Source of the DNA: Alistipes sp.
Lineage (GTDB): Bacteria > Bacteroidota > Bacteroidia > Bacteroidales > Rikenellaceae
Direction: 5' to 3'
Assembly: GCA_017437045.1 (NCBI GenBank)
Contig: JAFSBY010000040.1
Location: 124,001 to 188,000 of the forward strand
DNA length: 64,000 bases
The translations under genes were made by a program, and so were the position numbers. Of this stretch, positions 17,553-26,379 are shown one piece after another (positions within the stretch are counted from its first letter, which is position 1; each line of letters begins with the position of its first letter). The notes below the pieces were generated by a model that did not search any database, had not been told where the DNA came from, and was given only the letters and a program-made list of their open reading frames with translations.

Positions 17553-19391
17553 TTAGCGTCGATCAATGTCGAGGTAGGTCTGCTGCAACAACGTGCGTCC
17601 CCACGCGATATGCTCCTGCAGAGCCCCCTCGGTCGTGCGATCCGAGCCGGCATCCCAACCCGATTCACCCCGCTCGTCCACCACGACAAAACCCTCGTTG
17701 TAGGTGTAATAACCAAATTTGGGGAGCGCGGGATCGAGCAGATCCTTGCTGTAATCGAAGTCGCTGTGGTCGATACCCAGCTGCCCGAGCAGCGTGGCGG
17801 CAATGTCGATCTGCGAGCCGTAGGCCTCGATTGTCTGCGGTCCGCGGATAGCGCCTCCACACCAGATCATCGGGATGCGGTGGATCTCCGTCTCGCTCCA
17901 CGTGCCTCGGTGGTAGGTGGGCATACCGTGGTCGGGCACCAGCACGACGAGCAGATTCTCCCAGGCGGGTGACTCTTTCAAGCGGGCGATGAGCGAGCCT
18001 ACGGCCTGGTCGGTGAAGGCGGCCGAGTTGGCCTGTTTGTTTTCAAACCGCTGGTCGGGTACCTCGAAGGGCTCGTGGCTCGAGAGGGTGAGCCAACCCA
18101 CCAAGAAGGGCTCCTCGGAGTCGGCATGGCGCAGAACCTCGCGGGCCACCTCATCGGCTACCACGCGGTCGTCGTAGCCCCATTTCGAGGTGGGGGCATC
18201 GAGCGACATATCCTTCTGCCAATAGAGTTGCTGCCACCCCGTGGCATACATGTAGGAGGCTTGGTTCGTGAAGTTCAGGTCGCCGCCATAGATGAATTGC
18301 GTGGTGTAGCCTTCACGCCCCATCGAACGGGCTATGGAGGGCAGTTCGCGGCATTTGGTCGTCAGCTTCATGAGCGAGATACGCGTCTGTGCCGGGAATC
18401 CGCTCAAGAGGGCAATCTGTCCGCGATCCGTACGGAATGAGTTGGCGTAGAGGTTCTTAAAGTAGATGCCCTCGTCGCGTAATGCTTGCAGGTGAGGCAT
18501 GACGGGTTGTCCGTTTTCCTCGCCCTCGAGCACGGTCGTGCCGATGCTTTCGAGCACTATAAAGAGCACGTTTGGTCGCGGCGTACGAAGCAGCGTGTCG
18601 GCCGGCTGCGTTGCCGGTTGATTCCCCCGAATCTCCTCAAAGCGCGTAGCGAGCTCCTCGGTCGTGTAGAAGGGGTATTCGTCGGCATAGTTCTCTTGTT
18701 TGCCGAGAGTGGAGAGGAAGGAGAAGATGGGGTTCGTGGCAGCATGGTTCAAGAAGAGCTTCGAGGAGAAGCAGACCTTCGAGACATTGGCCACCGAGGC
18801 CCCCACACCTCCGCGAATCGCCAGAAAATCCAATCCGGCGACCAGCAACAGCACAAGGCTCCACGCCAGGGCTGTGAGCGGACGCGGGCGGGTAGCATCG
18901 TAGCGACGCACGATGCGGCGATAGACCGCGATCAGCAGTGCTCCGTAGAGCAGTGCCAACAGCGTTTGGCGCACCCAGGTCCACAGATCGACGCTGGCAG
19001 CCGCCTCCTTCGGATCGGAGAGGTAGATCAGAATCGTAGAATCGAGGCGGAAGCCCCAAAACTCATAAAGGCCCAGATCGACGGCAAAGAGGAGGGCCAC
19101 CAGGGCCGAAACCACTCCGAAATAGCCGTTGAGCAACCTTCTGCCGGCACGCTCCGAGAGCGGAATCCAACACGTGCAGAGGGTTAGCAGGATGGGCAGG
19201 GCCGTGATGTAACCGGCCACGGTCATGTCGAGTTTGAGTCCGTGCCAGATCACCTGCATCCACTCTCCGAAGCTGTGTTGAGCCGCCTGCTCGGCGTAGT
19301 AGAGCAGGAAGATCGGCTTCTGGAGGGCCATCAGCAGCACGGTCGCTCCCCAGATCAGGGCGAGCAGGGTTAGCTTGCGCCTCATCGCCAT
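17553..19391 (-). CDS. LTA synthase-like sulfatase, membrane phosphotransferase
   Basis: A 612-residue protein with about five N-terminal transmembrane helices (about 7-180) and an extracytoplasmic alkaline phosphatase/sulfatase fold (about 275-560). Metal and nucleophile motifs: NVLFIVLESIG, NSFRTDRGQIALLSG (Thr as likely nucleophile), LVPDHGMP and the C-terminal HRIPMIWCGG. In Gram-negative bacteria this family includes phosphoglycerol and phosphoethanolamine transferases acting on glycans or lipids. The exact donor is unknown. Its ATG overlaps the upp stop (TAATG); Met3 (19385) is also possible. Confidence 0.85.
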   Translation of the reverse strand: MAMRRKLTLLALIWGATVLLMALQKPIFLLYYAEQAAQHSFGEWMQVIWHGLKLDMTVAGYITALPILLTLCTCWIPLSERAGRRLLNGYFGVVSALVALLFAVDLGLYEFWGFRLDSTILIYLSDPKEAAASVDLWTWVRQTLLALLYGALLIAVYRRIVRRYDATRPRPLTALAWSLVLLLVAGLDFLAIRGGVGASVANVSKVCFSSKLFLNHAATNPIFSFLSTLGKQENYADEYPFYTTEELATRFEEIRGNQPATQPADTLLRTPRPNVLFIVLESIGTTVLEGEENGQPVMPHLQALRDEGIYFKNLYANSFRTDRGQIALLSGFPAQTRISLMKLTTKCRELPSIARSMGREGYTTQFIYGGDLNFTNQASYMYATGWQQLYWQKDMSLDAPTSKWGYDDRVVADEVAREVLRHADSEEPFLVGWLTLSSHEPFEVPDQRFENKQANSAAFTDQAVGSLIARLKESPAWENLLVVLVPDHGMPTYHRGTWSETEIHRIPMIWCGGAIRGPQTIEAYGSQIDIAATLLGQLGIDHSDFDYSKDLLDPALPKFGYYTYNEGFVVVDERGESGWDAGSDRTTEGALQEHIAWGRTLLQQTYLDIDRR

Positions 19392-20044
19392 TAGAGTTTA
19401 GCACCAAAGGCCAGATCACCGGCATCGCCCAAGCCGGGTACGATATAACATTTCGAGGTCAGCTCCTCGTCGATCGCACCGGCCCACAGGTGGGTCGATT
19501 GAGGCAGGTGACGCTGGGCGTAGTCCACACCCTGTTCCGAGGCGATTACGGCTGCTACGTGCAGTTGGGCAGGCGTACCGCCATGTTGGCACATCGCCTC
19601 ATAGGCCAGGACGAGCGATTGGCCCGTAGCCAACATCGGATCGACCAGCAGCAGCGTCTTGCCCTCGAGCGAGCCGCACGAGATATACTCCACCTTGACC
19701 GTGAACGAGCCATCCTTGTGGTTCTTGCGGTAGGCCGAAACAAAGGCATTCTCGGCATCGTCGAAGTAGTTCAAGAAGCCCTGATGGAAGGGCAGGCCGG
19801 CGCGCAGAATGGTCGCTACGACCACTCGGTCGTCGATCATATTGACGGTAGCTTCGCCCAGCGGGGTCTCTACGAGGCGCGTCGTGTAGTTGAGCGTCTT
19901 CGAGATCTCGTAGGCGGCCACTTCGCCAATGCGCTCCAGATTGCGACGAAAGCGCATCGAGTCTTGTTGGATCTCTTTGTCTCGAATCTCCGAGAGGAAC
20001 TTGTTCAGAATCGTGTTCTGTTCCGAAAGCAGGTGGGTTGTCAT
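19391..20044 (-). CDS. upp: Uracil phosphoribosyltransferase
   Basis: A 217-residue salvage enzyme that makes UMP from uracil and PRPP. The PRPP loop LLVDPMLATGQSL and the uracil-binding YIVPGLGDAGDLAFG near the C-terminus are clear. I start at MTTHLLSEQN; the frame runs 24 codons upstream into the hflX-upp gap without family resemblance. Confidence 0.95.
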   Translation of the reverse strand: MTTHLLSEQNTILNKFLSEIRDKEIQQDSMRFRRNLERIGEVAAYEISKTLNYTTRLVETPLGEATVNMIDDRVVVATILRAGLPFHQGFLNYFDDAENAFVSAYRKNHKDGSFTVKVEYISCGSLEGKTLLLVDPMLATGQSLVLAYEAMCQHGGTPAQLHVAAVIASEQGVDYAQRHLPQSTHLWAGAIDEELTSKCYIVPGLGDAGDLAFGAKL

Positions 20045-20069
20045 CGTATTGAGGTTGTTTGTAGGTTGA

Positions 20070-21260
20070 TCAATAGAGGAAATTGTTGAAGGGGTAGCGG
20101 CCTGCATGAATTTCACGCACCATGCCGTAGAGGTCGGTGCGGAACTTTTCGATGTTGATCCGCTCGATGGCCGAGAGGAAGATGCAGGGCGTATTGGCCT
20201 TGGCGATCCAGCTCTGTTTGAGCTCCTCGAGTGAGAGGTTCTCGCGTGTGGCAGGGGTCAGATCGTCGGGATCCTTTTCTATATAGGTATAGGCATCGAC
20301 CTTGTTGAAGACCAGATAGACCGGCTTATCGCCAGCCCCAATCTCCTGCAGTGTCTGTTTCACAACGGCTATCTGCTCCTCAAATTGCGGATGCGAGATA
20401 TCGACCACGTGGATCAGCAGGTCGGCCTCGCGTACCTCATCGAGGGTCGATTTGAACGATTCGATCAGCTCGGTCGGCAATTTACGGATGAAACCGACCG
20501 TGTCGGACATCAGGAACGGGAGGTTGTCAAAGACCACCTTGCGCACCGTTGTGTCGAGCGTAGCGAAGAGCTTATTCTCGGCAAAGACCTCGCTCTTCGA
20601 GATCAGATTCATCAGGGTCGATTTACCTACGTTTGTATAGCCGACCAAGGCCACGCGCACCATCTGTCCGCGGTTGGAGCGTTGCACGGCCATCTGGCGG
20701 TCGATCTTCTTCAGGTCCTCCTTGAGTTTCGAGATGCGGTTGCGCACGATACGGCGGTCGGTCTCGATCTCACGCTCACCGGCACCACCACGGGTTCCCG
20801 TGCCGCCTCGTTGGCGTTCGAGGTGGGTCCACATACCGGCCAGGCGAGGCAGCATATACTCGTAGTTGGCCAGTTGCACCTGGGTCTTGGCATAGGCTGT
20901 TTGGGCGCGTGCGAGGAAGATGTCGAGGATCAGGCGCGTACGATCCAGCACGCGACAAGGCATAGCCTGTTCGATGTTGCGTGTTTGTGAAGGGCTGAGT
21001 TCATCGTCGAAGATGACCACATCGATCTCCTGCTCTTTGCAGTAGTCGGCGATCTCTTGCAATTTACCCGGTCCGACATAGATACGCGACGAGGGTTGAG
21101 GCAGGCGTTGTGTGAAGCGACGCACCGTCTCGATGCTGGCCGTCTCGGCCAGAAACTCCAGCTCGGCCAGAAACTCCTCGACCTGGCGAGGTTCTTGGTT
21201 ATCTCTGATAACCGCTACTAAAACGGCTCTTTCCAATGTTTTTCTCTTCGTGTTGATCAT
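20070..21260 (-). CDS. hflX: GTPase HflX
   Basis: A 396-residue ribosome-associated GTPase that rescues or splits stalled 70S ribosomes. The N-terminal HflX domain (about 1-185, with IYVGPGKLQEI and RGGTGTRGGAGEREIETDRR) is followed by the G domain: VALVGYTNVGKSTLMNLI, LFATLDTT, DTVGFIRKLP and LVFNKVDA. A strong hairpin (21265-21296) lies five bases before the ATG, which could regulate translation. Confidence 0.95.
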   Translation of the reverse strand: MINTKRKTLERAVLVAVIRDNQEPRQVEEFLAELEFLAETASIETVRRFTQRLPQPSSRIYVGPGKLQEIADYCKEQEIDVVIFDDELSPSQTRNIEQAMPCRVLDRTRLILDIFLARAQTAYAKTQVQLANYEYMLPRLAGMWTHLERQRGGTGTRGGAGEREIETDRRIVRNRISKLKEDLKKIDRQMAVQRSNRGQMVRVALVGYTNVGKSTLMNLISKSEVFAENKLFATLDTTVRKVVFDNLPFLMSDTVGFIRKLPTELIESFKSTLDEVREADLLIHVVDISHPQFEEQIAVVKQTLQEIGAGDKPVYLVFNKVDAYTYIEKDPDDLTPATRENLSLEELKQSWIAKANTPCIFLSAIERINIEKFRTDLYGMVREIHAGRYPFNNFLY

Positions 21261-21264
21261 AAAC

Positions 21265-21296
21265 GAGGGGGTTTGCCTATGTGGCCGAACCCCCTC
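21265..21296 (-). promoter_or_regulatory. Hairpin directly before hflX start
   Basis: A 9-bp stem (21265-21273 with 21288-21296), rich in G-C, loop of 14, ending 4 nt before the hflX ATG on the minus strand. Little T follows, so it is a poor terminator; it may limit ribosome access or protect the mRNA end. Confidence 0.4.
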
Positions 21297-21415
21297 CTAA
21301 ATCTTGTTGTGCGGCAAGCCGCGATGATGCAACCGGGATGCCTCCTTTCGTGAGCGCATGCGAAGAGGTCGTTTCTTTCCCCCCCCCTCACGCGAGATTG
21401 CACCCTTCCGGCCAA

Positions 21416-22099
21416 TTAGTTCTGTACGCGGAAATCAACCGGCAACGTGTACTTCACACGTACCACCTGGTTACGCTGCTTACCCGGCGACCACTTCGGC
21501 GACTTATTCAGTACGCGTACGGCCTCCTCCGAAAGCGAACGGTCGGGCGTCTGGAGCACCTGGATGTTGGTCAGGCGACCATCCTTCTCGATCACGAACG
21601 AGAGAACTACGCGACCCTGGATACCATTCTCGAGGGCAATCTGCGGGAACTTCACGTTCGACTGCACCCAGTTACGGAACTTATTCAAGTCACCACCCTG
21701 GAACGAGGGCATCGTCTCGGCGATCAGGAACGGCTCGTCGTCCACTACGACCTCCTCGACTACCTCCACCTGCTGCAGCACCTCGGTATCCTCATCGAAC
21801 TCCGAGAAGTCCACCTCGGTGGTGATCTTCGTGTCGTTGGTTACCACCTGCAACAGGTCAGCAATCACCTTCACCTCGACCTTCTTCGGCGGCTCGGGCG
21901 GCTTCTGCTCCTGACGGGTAATCTCGGTGATCTCCTCCTCTACGATAGCGTAGTTCAGATCGACCTGCTCGATGCGGTGCTCTTTCGGTGTGTAGGCAAA
22001 GGCGATGATGACAACCAGCAACGCTACTGCCAAACCGATCTCCAGCAGAAGACCTCGTTTGTTTTGGAGGTCTGCTTTGGGACTCTTTTTAATCTCCAT
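21416..22099 (-). CDS. tonB: TonB family energy transducer
   Basis: A 227-residue envelope protein: cytoplasmic N-terminus, one transmembrane helix (about 18-38), a periplasmic linker with Pro/Glu/Lys (EQKPPEPPKKVEVKV) and a C-terminal TonB domain (about 140-225, with FRNWVQSNVKFPQIALENGIQGRVVLSFVIEKDG). It couples the proton motive force through ExbBD to outer-membrane receptors. No exbBD genes are present nearby. It is followed by 155 bp that include a run of nine C (21379-21387). Confidence 0.92.
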   Translation of the reverse strand: MEIKKSPKADLQNKRGLLLEIGLAVALLVVIIAFAYTPKEHRIEQVDLNYAIVEEEITEITRQEQKPPEPPKKVEVKVIADLLQVVTNDTKITTEVDFSEFDEDTEVLQQVEVVEEVVVDDEPFLIAETMPSFQGGDLNKFRNWVQSNVKFPQIALENGIQGRVVLSFVIEKDGRLTNIQVLQTPDRSLSEEAVRVLNKSPKWSPGKQRNQVVRVKYTLPVDFRVQN

Positions 22100-22173
22100 T
22101 TTATTGTAGTTTTTTAATTGTTATTTGCGCACTTCAAGCACGTCCGACAACAATTGCCGCACGCTATGCACCA

Positions 22174-22181
22174 CAAATATA
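22174..22181 (-). promoter_or_regulatory. -7 box before tonB
   Basis: TATATTTG on the minus strand, about 75 bp before the tonB ATG at 22099. The -33 element is not clear. Confidence 0.4.
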
Positions 22182-22235
22182 ATGAGAAAAAATCAAAAAT
22201 GATGCATCGAGCAGTAAAAATCTGCAAAAAAACCT

Positions 22236-22243
22236 TAATTTTG
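22236..22243 (+). promoter_or_regulatory. -7 box before rlmN
   Basis: TAATTTTG fits TAnnTTTG exactly. It overlaps the GTG of a longer reading frame, so it argues for the ATG at 22270 as the rlmN start. Confidence 0.5.
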
Positions 22244-22269
22244 TGCTCCGAAAGCTAAAAAATCATCCG

Positions 22270-23295
22270 ATGGACGACGCACGAGACGCTCTTTATGGCA
22301 AAAATCCGACCCAATTGGCACAACTTTGCAGCGAGTTGGGGATGCCTCGTTTTGCAGCGGGGCAGTTGGCGCGTTGGCTCTATGGCCGGCACGTGGAGGA
22401 CCCGATGGCCATGAGCGATCTCTCGCGCAAGCATCGTGAACTGCTGGCCGAGCGGTTTCGTCCGGTCCTCTCGGCCCCGATGCGGGTCTCGGAGTCGCAG
22501 GATGGCACCAAAAAGTATCTTTACAGCACGTTGCGGGGGGCATTGATCGAGTCGGCCTATATTCCCGATGGCGATCGGGCTACGCTCTGTGTCTCGTCGC
22601 AGGCGGGCTGTCGCATGGGGTGCAAGTTTTGTGCTACGGGGCGGCAAGGGTTGCAACACTCCCTCTCGGCGGCCGAGATTCTGAATCAGATCGTTTCGCT
22701 GCCCGAGCGGGATCGTTTGACCAATCTGGTGTTTATGGGGATGGGCGAACCGTTGGACAATACCGATGAGGTCTTGCGGGCGTTGGAGATTATCACGGCT
22801 CCCTGGGGCTGGGGGTGGTCACCGACGCGCATCACCCTCTCGACGGCGGGTGTCGTGCCCCAGCTGCGGCGATTCTTGGAGTCCTCGCAGGTCCATCTGG
22901 CGGTCAGTCTGCACAATCCTTTTCGGGAGGAGCGCGCCGAGATTATGCCCGTGGAGCGAGCCTGGCCGATTGCCGAGGTGGCCGAGATCTTGCGCGAATA
23001 TGACTTCACGCACCAGCGGCGCGTCTCGTTTGAGTATATCGTCATGAGCGGGCTGAACGACTCGCCGCGTCACATCAAGGAGTTGTGCCGGCTGCTGGAT
23101 GGCATCAAATGCCGCATCAACCTGATCCGTTTCCATAAGATCCCCTCGTCGCCCTATTTCTCGCCCGACGATGCTGCGATGCGTCGTTTCCGCGATACGC
23201 TGACAGCCAAAGGGATCCAAACGACGATTCGAGCCTCGCGCGGCGAGGATATTCAGGCCGCTTGCGGATTGCTCTCGACCGAGGCCAAACAATAG
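22270..23295 (+). CDS. rlmN: 23S rRNA/tRNA (adenine-C2)-methyltransferase
   Basis: A 341-residue radical SAM enzyme that methylates A2503 of 23S rRNA and A37 of some tRNAs. The cluster motif is CRMGCKFCATG (about 111-121); GMGEPLDN, TLSTAGVVP and the C-terminal methyl-carrying Cys in QAACGLL are present. I prefer MDDARDALYGK (22270) over a GTG at 22243 because the latter lies in the -7 box. Confidence 0.94.
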   Translation: MDDARDALYGKNPTQLAQLCSELGMPRFAAGQLARWLYGRHVEDPMAMSDLSRKHRELLAERFRPVLSAPMRVSESQDGTKKYLYSTLRGALIESAYIPDGDRATLCVSSQAGCRMGCKFCATGRQGLQHSLSAAEILNQIVSLPERDRLTNLVFMGMGEPLDNTDEVLRALEIITAPWGWGWSPTRITLSTAGVVPQLRRFLESSQVHLAVSLHNPFREERAEIMPVERAWPIAEVAEILREYDFTHQRRVSFEYIVMSGLNDSPRHIKELCRLLDGIKCRINLIRFHKIPSSPYFSPDDAAMRRFRDTLTAKGIQTTIRASRGEDIQAACGLLSTEAKQ

Positions 23296-23320
23296 GCTTT
23301 ACAGCCCTCCGACGACCTCC

Positions 23321-23767
23321 CTATTCCCGCTTACGCAGCTTATCGACCACCGATTGGCGTTGGTATTTTTGCACGATTTTGCGCAGATTGGCCAACAGCT
23401 CGTTGGCCGGAGAGGCTCCCTCGATACGCCCCAACAATTCACCTTGGCGATCGAAGATCAGCAGCAGCGGAATCCCACCATTGCCATAACGCTTGAGGAG
23501 TTCCCCGCCCGTGGGCTGATCAACATCGTAGCGCACAGCGACAAAATGGGCGTTCATGTAATTGCCGACTTCGGGTTGTGCGTAGACTTCGCTATCCATC
23601 CATCGGCAGTAACCGCACCAATCGGCCGTCAGGTCGATAAACACCAATTTTTGTTGTTGTTCGGCTAATTGACGAATCTTGTCCGTCGAGCCCTCACTGA
23701 AGCGCACCTGACCCCATGCGGTGGGTGCCAAAACGAGCAGGCAGAGCAGTAAATGTATCCGTTTCAT
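23321..23767 (-). CDS. Exported thioredoxin-family protein
   Basis: A 148-residue protein with a signal peptide (about 1-19, LAPTAWGQ) and one thioredoxin fold. The active site is DWCGYCRWMD (Cys about 51 and 54), with the cis-Pro in GNGGIPLLLIF. This resembles the thioredoxin_7/DsbD-C group, acting as a periplasmic reductant or disulfide exchanger. The start at 23767 places the Met directly before a good signal peptide; the frame is open for 16 more codons. It lies 83 bp after rsmG. Confidence 0.88.
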   Translation of the reverse strand: MKRIHLLLCLLVLAPTAWGQVRFSEGSTDKIRQLAEQQQKLVFIDLTADWCGYCRWMDSEVYAQPEVGNYMNAHFVAVRYDVDQPTGGELLKRYGNGGIPLLLIFDRQGELLGRIEGASPANELLANLRKIVQKYQRQSVVDKLRKRE

Positions 23768-23850
23768 AGGCTCAATTTTTTTTAGATGGATGTTGTAACG
23801 GTTGGGTATGAGCACAAATAGGGTGCCACCGACAGCGACGCCGGCCGCCG

Positions 23851-24471
23851 CTATTTGGAGCAGTAAACCACCTTCTTGGTCTCGAAAAACTCCTCTTCAA
23901 AGAGGTCGGAAATCGCAAACAGGTCCCATCTGCGACCGGTCAGAGCCAGCTCTTCGGCCAAATCGCCCCCCTTCAGATAGAGGATGCCGTTGGGGAGTGT
24001 GCCGCGCTGTCCGCGACGAATCTTGTGCCAGATCCACCCCACAAACTCGGGCATGGCCGTCACGGCACGCGAGACGACATAGTCGAAGTGTTGCGGCAGC
24101 TGCTCCACGCGGGTGCAGCAGGGGGTGATGTTTTGCAATCCGAGCCCTTTCACAACCCCCTCGACGACGGTGATCTTCTTGCGGATCGAGTCGGCCGCCA
24201 CGAATCGCGCCTCGGGAAAGAGGATGGCTAACGGCACCGACGGAAACCCACCGCCACACCCCACATCGAGGATCTCGGCTCCGGCCTCAAATTGACACAC
24301 CTTGCCGATGGCCAACGAGTGCAACACATGGCGCAGGTAGAGCTGGTCGAAGTCCTTGCGCGAGACAACGTTGATCTTGGCGTTCCACTCGGCATAGAGG
24401 TCGTAGAGGGCGGCAAAGCGGGCGCGTTGCTCCTCTGTCAGGTCGGGGAAGTATTTCAGTATCAGTTCCAT
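23851..24471 (-). CDS. rsmG: 16S rRNA (guanine527-N7)-methyltransferase
   Basis: A 206-residue SAM methyltransferase acting on G527 of 16S rRNA. ILDVGCGGGFPSVPLAILFPEARFVAADS is motif I/II, and VVSRAVTAMPEF matches the family's SRAV segment. The start lies 4 bp after the sigma factor stop. Confidence 0.94.
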   Translation of the reverse strand: MELILKYFPDLTEEQRARFAALYDLYAEWNAKINVVSRKDFDQLYLRHVLHSLAIGKVCQFEAGAEILDVGCGGGFPSVPLAILFPEARFVAADSIRKKITVVEGVVKGLGLQNITPCCTRVEQLPQHFDYVVSRAVTAMPEFVGWIWHKIRRGQRGTLPNGILYLKGGDLAEELALTGRRWDLFAISDLFEEEFFETKKVVYCSK

Positions 24472-24475
24472 AGCT

Positions 24476-25039
24476 TTAGATGTTGTCGCCGCGGCGAATC
24501 AGCTCGCACATCCGCTCGCGGGCACGGTGAATCTGTGTTTTGACCGTTCCGAGGGGCAGTTGGAGCTTCTCGGCGATCTCTTCGTAGGAGTACTCTTCGA
24601 GGAAGCGCATGCGGATCAGTCGGCCGTAGCGTTCGGGCAGGGCACTCAGGCAATGCTCGATCTGCGAGTGCTGCTGCAGGCGGATGACACTCTCCTCGGG
24701 GGTCGGTGTTGTGGCTGCGGGGGCGGCAAAACGCTCGTCGATCGGGGTCTCGTCGGGGCGACGGCGCACGTGGTCGATCAGCGTGTTGCGGGCGATCGTG
24801 TAGAGCCACTGCCCGAAGGTGTAGCTCGGGTTGTAGCTCTCGAGGCGCAGGTAGACCTTGATGAAGGTCTCTTGCAGCAGGTCGTCGGCATCGTCGGCCG
24901 AGCCTACGCGCTGGATTAGCAGGCGACGGATCGCCTCGCCATAGCGGTTGAAGAGGTACTCGAAGGCCACATCGTCACCCTCGAGGGCCAGGTGCACCAA
25001 CGTGCGATCCTCGGCTACGAGGTAGTCGGCTATCTCCAT
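24476..25039 (-). CDS. ECF-type RNA polymerase sigma factor
   Basis: A 187-residue sigma-70 family factor. Region 2 spans about 22-92 (FEYLFNRYGEAIRRLL, DADDLLQETFIKVYLRLESY, FGQWLYTIARNTLIDHVRRR) and region 4 about 125-180 (LPERYGRLIRMRFLEEYSYEEIAEKLQLPLGTVKTQIHRAR). No anti-sigma factor is next to it, so it may belong to the simple SigW/RpoE-like type with other control. It overlaps the glycosyltransferase stop by 10 bp, suggesting cotranscription. Confidence 0.92.
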   Translation of the reverse strand: MEIADYLVAEDRTLVHLALEGDDVAFEYLFNRYGEAIRRLLIQRVGSADDADDLLQETFIKVYLRLESYNPSYTFGQWLYTIARNTLIDHVRRRPDETPIDERFAAPAATTPTPEESVIRLQQHSQIEHCLSALPERYGRLIRMRFLEEYSYEEIAEKLQLPLGTVKTQIHRARERMCELIRRGDNI

Positions 25040-26187
25040 ACGCGTTCATCTTTGCGCAGCAGGAGCAAGCCCAACAGCAGGTTCCACAGGGGGCTGAAGA
25101 GGTCGTAGAGCAGGTAACTGCCCAAGATGCCCCGCTCTCCGAGGCGGCGTGTGAGGCGGTAGAGCTGCCATTGCAGCAGCAGGTAGCGCACCACGAGCAG
25201 TGCGGCGGCGCCCCAGCGGAAGGGTACCGGCATGGCGATCAGGGCATACATAGCCGTGGCGAAGAAGATGACGCGGGTGAACTGCTCGCTCACAAAGTGC
25301 CACTTCACCTTCCCGCTGTAAAAGCGGCTTGCAGCCCCGAAATAGCGCAGCTGCGAGATCCACCAACCCAGCGTGCTCCACAGCTTCCGATCGACCGAGG
25401 CCGAGGGGCTGAGCACGATGCTCGTATTTTGTTTTGTGGCAACCTGTTGCAGGAAGAGGTCGTGCTCGCCGATGTTCATGCTGAGGTGGTTGAATCCATT
25501 GACCTTCGGGTCGAAATAGAGCGAACGCGTGAACCCGAAGTTGTGCAGCGAGCCGCGGTAAGGCTTTCCCGAGGCGGCACGTGCCAACCAGGCCGCGCTG
25601 CGGAAGAGGTTGCCCGTGCGGACCATGCGGTTCACGAGGCCCGGTTTACGCTCCGGTGCGCTGTATCCGAGCACCACGTCGCCTCTCGTGAAGCCTTTGG
25701 CCATGAGCGAGATCCACCGCTTCGAGCGGGGGAGGGTGTCGGTCGAGGAGAAGATCATGCACTCGTTGTGTGCCGCCTTGATGCCGATGTTGAGGGCTAT
25801 TTTCCGCGATATGGGGAAGCGCGAATCAAGATGTACGCGCGTGACGACCAGATGCGGGAAGTGCATGCGCAGACGGGTCAGCTCTTCGTGGAAGTCGCTG
25901 TCCTGCCCCACATAGACGATGACCACCTCCAGCAGTGGGTAGTCCTGCTCAAAGAGCAGCGGCAGACGATCCTCGATAAAGGTGTAATCCTCGCCAAACA
26001 TCGGGATGATGAGCGAGACGGGTTGTCCCTCTTCGCGGATCGGCTTGCGACGTCCCATGCGGTAGGCGGCCACGCGGCTAAAACGCGTGACGGCACCTAT
26101 TTGGAAGAGGAAAAAGAGTACTCCGACGAGGGCGATCACCAGCCCCTCGGTGTGGTATGTAGCCAGAAAATTTTCAAACCATTGCAT
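25030..26187 (-). CDS. Membrane-bound family 2 glycosyltransferase
   Basis: A 385-residue protein: an N-terminal transmembrane helix (about 12-32), a GT2 catalytic domain (about 50-270; VSLIIPMFGEDYTFIEDRLPLLF, FSSTDTLPRSKRW) and two or three C-terminal hydrophobic helices. It likely adds a sugar to a lipid-linked or envelope glycan; donor and acceptor unknown. I start at MQWFENFLATYH (26187) because a TACCTTTG -7 box ends 9 nt upstream, within the longer frame. Confidence 0.85.
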   Translation of the reverse strand: MQWFENFLATYHTEGLVIALVGVLFFLFQIGAVTRFSRVAAYRMGRRKPIREEGQPVSLIIPMFGEDYTFIEDRLPLLFEQDYPLLEVVIVYVGQDSDFHEELTRLRMHFPHLVVTRVHLDSRFPISRKIALNIGIKAAHNECMIFSSTDTLPRSKRWISLMAKGFTRGDVVLGYSAPERKPGLVNRMVRTGNLFRSAAWLARAASGKPYRGSLHNFGFTRSLYFDPKVNGFNHLSMNIGEHDLFLQQVATKQNTSIVLSPSASVDRKLWSTLGWWISQLRYFGAASRFYSGKVKWHFVSEQFTRVIFFATAMYALIAMPVPFRWGAAALLVVRYLLLQWQLYRLTRRLGERGILGSYLLYDLFSPLWNLLLGLLLLRKDERVWR

Positions 26188-26195
26188 AGTGACGG

Positions 26196-26203
26196 CAAAG
26201 GTA
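26196..26203 (-). promoter_or_regulatory. -7 box before glycosyltransferase operon
   Basis: TACCTTTG on the minus strand, 8 bp before the ATG at 26187. It would give a very short leader and drives GT2, sigma factor and rsmG. Confidence 0.5.
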
Positions 26204-26321
26204 ATACAATAAATGCAGATTTGTAACACGCGCGATTCAATTTTTTCACCGCGCAAGATCCCTGCAAAACCGCCCATTTCCTACTTTAATCGGGGTATTT
26301 CGTACAATATCGACTAAAAAA

Positions 26322-26353
26322 GTTGCTCGGCGGCCTTTGTTTGACTACTTTTG
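26322..26353 (+). promoter_or_regulatory. Promoter of STK1
   Basis: TTG at 26322-26324, 21 bp, TACTTTTG at 26346-26353; ATG at 26380. It excludes the longer reading frame starting at 26323. Confidence 0.6.
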
Positions 26354-26379
26354 TTGTCAGAAAATCAATTTTTAACCCT

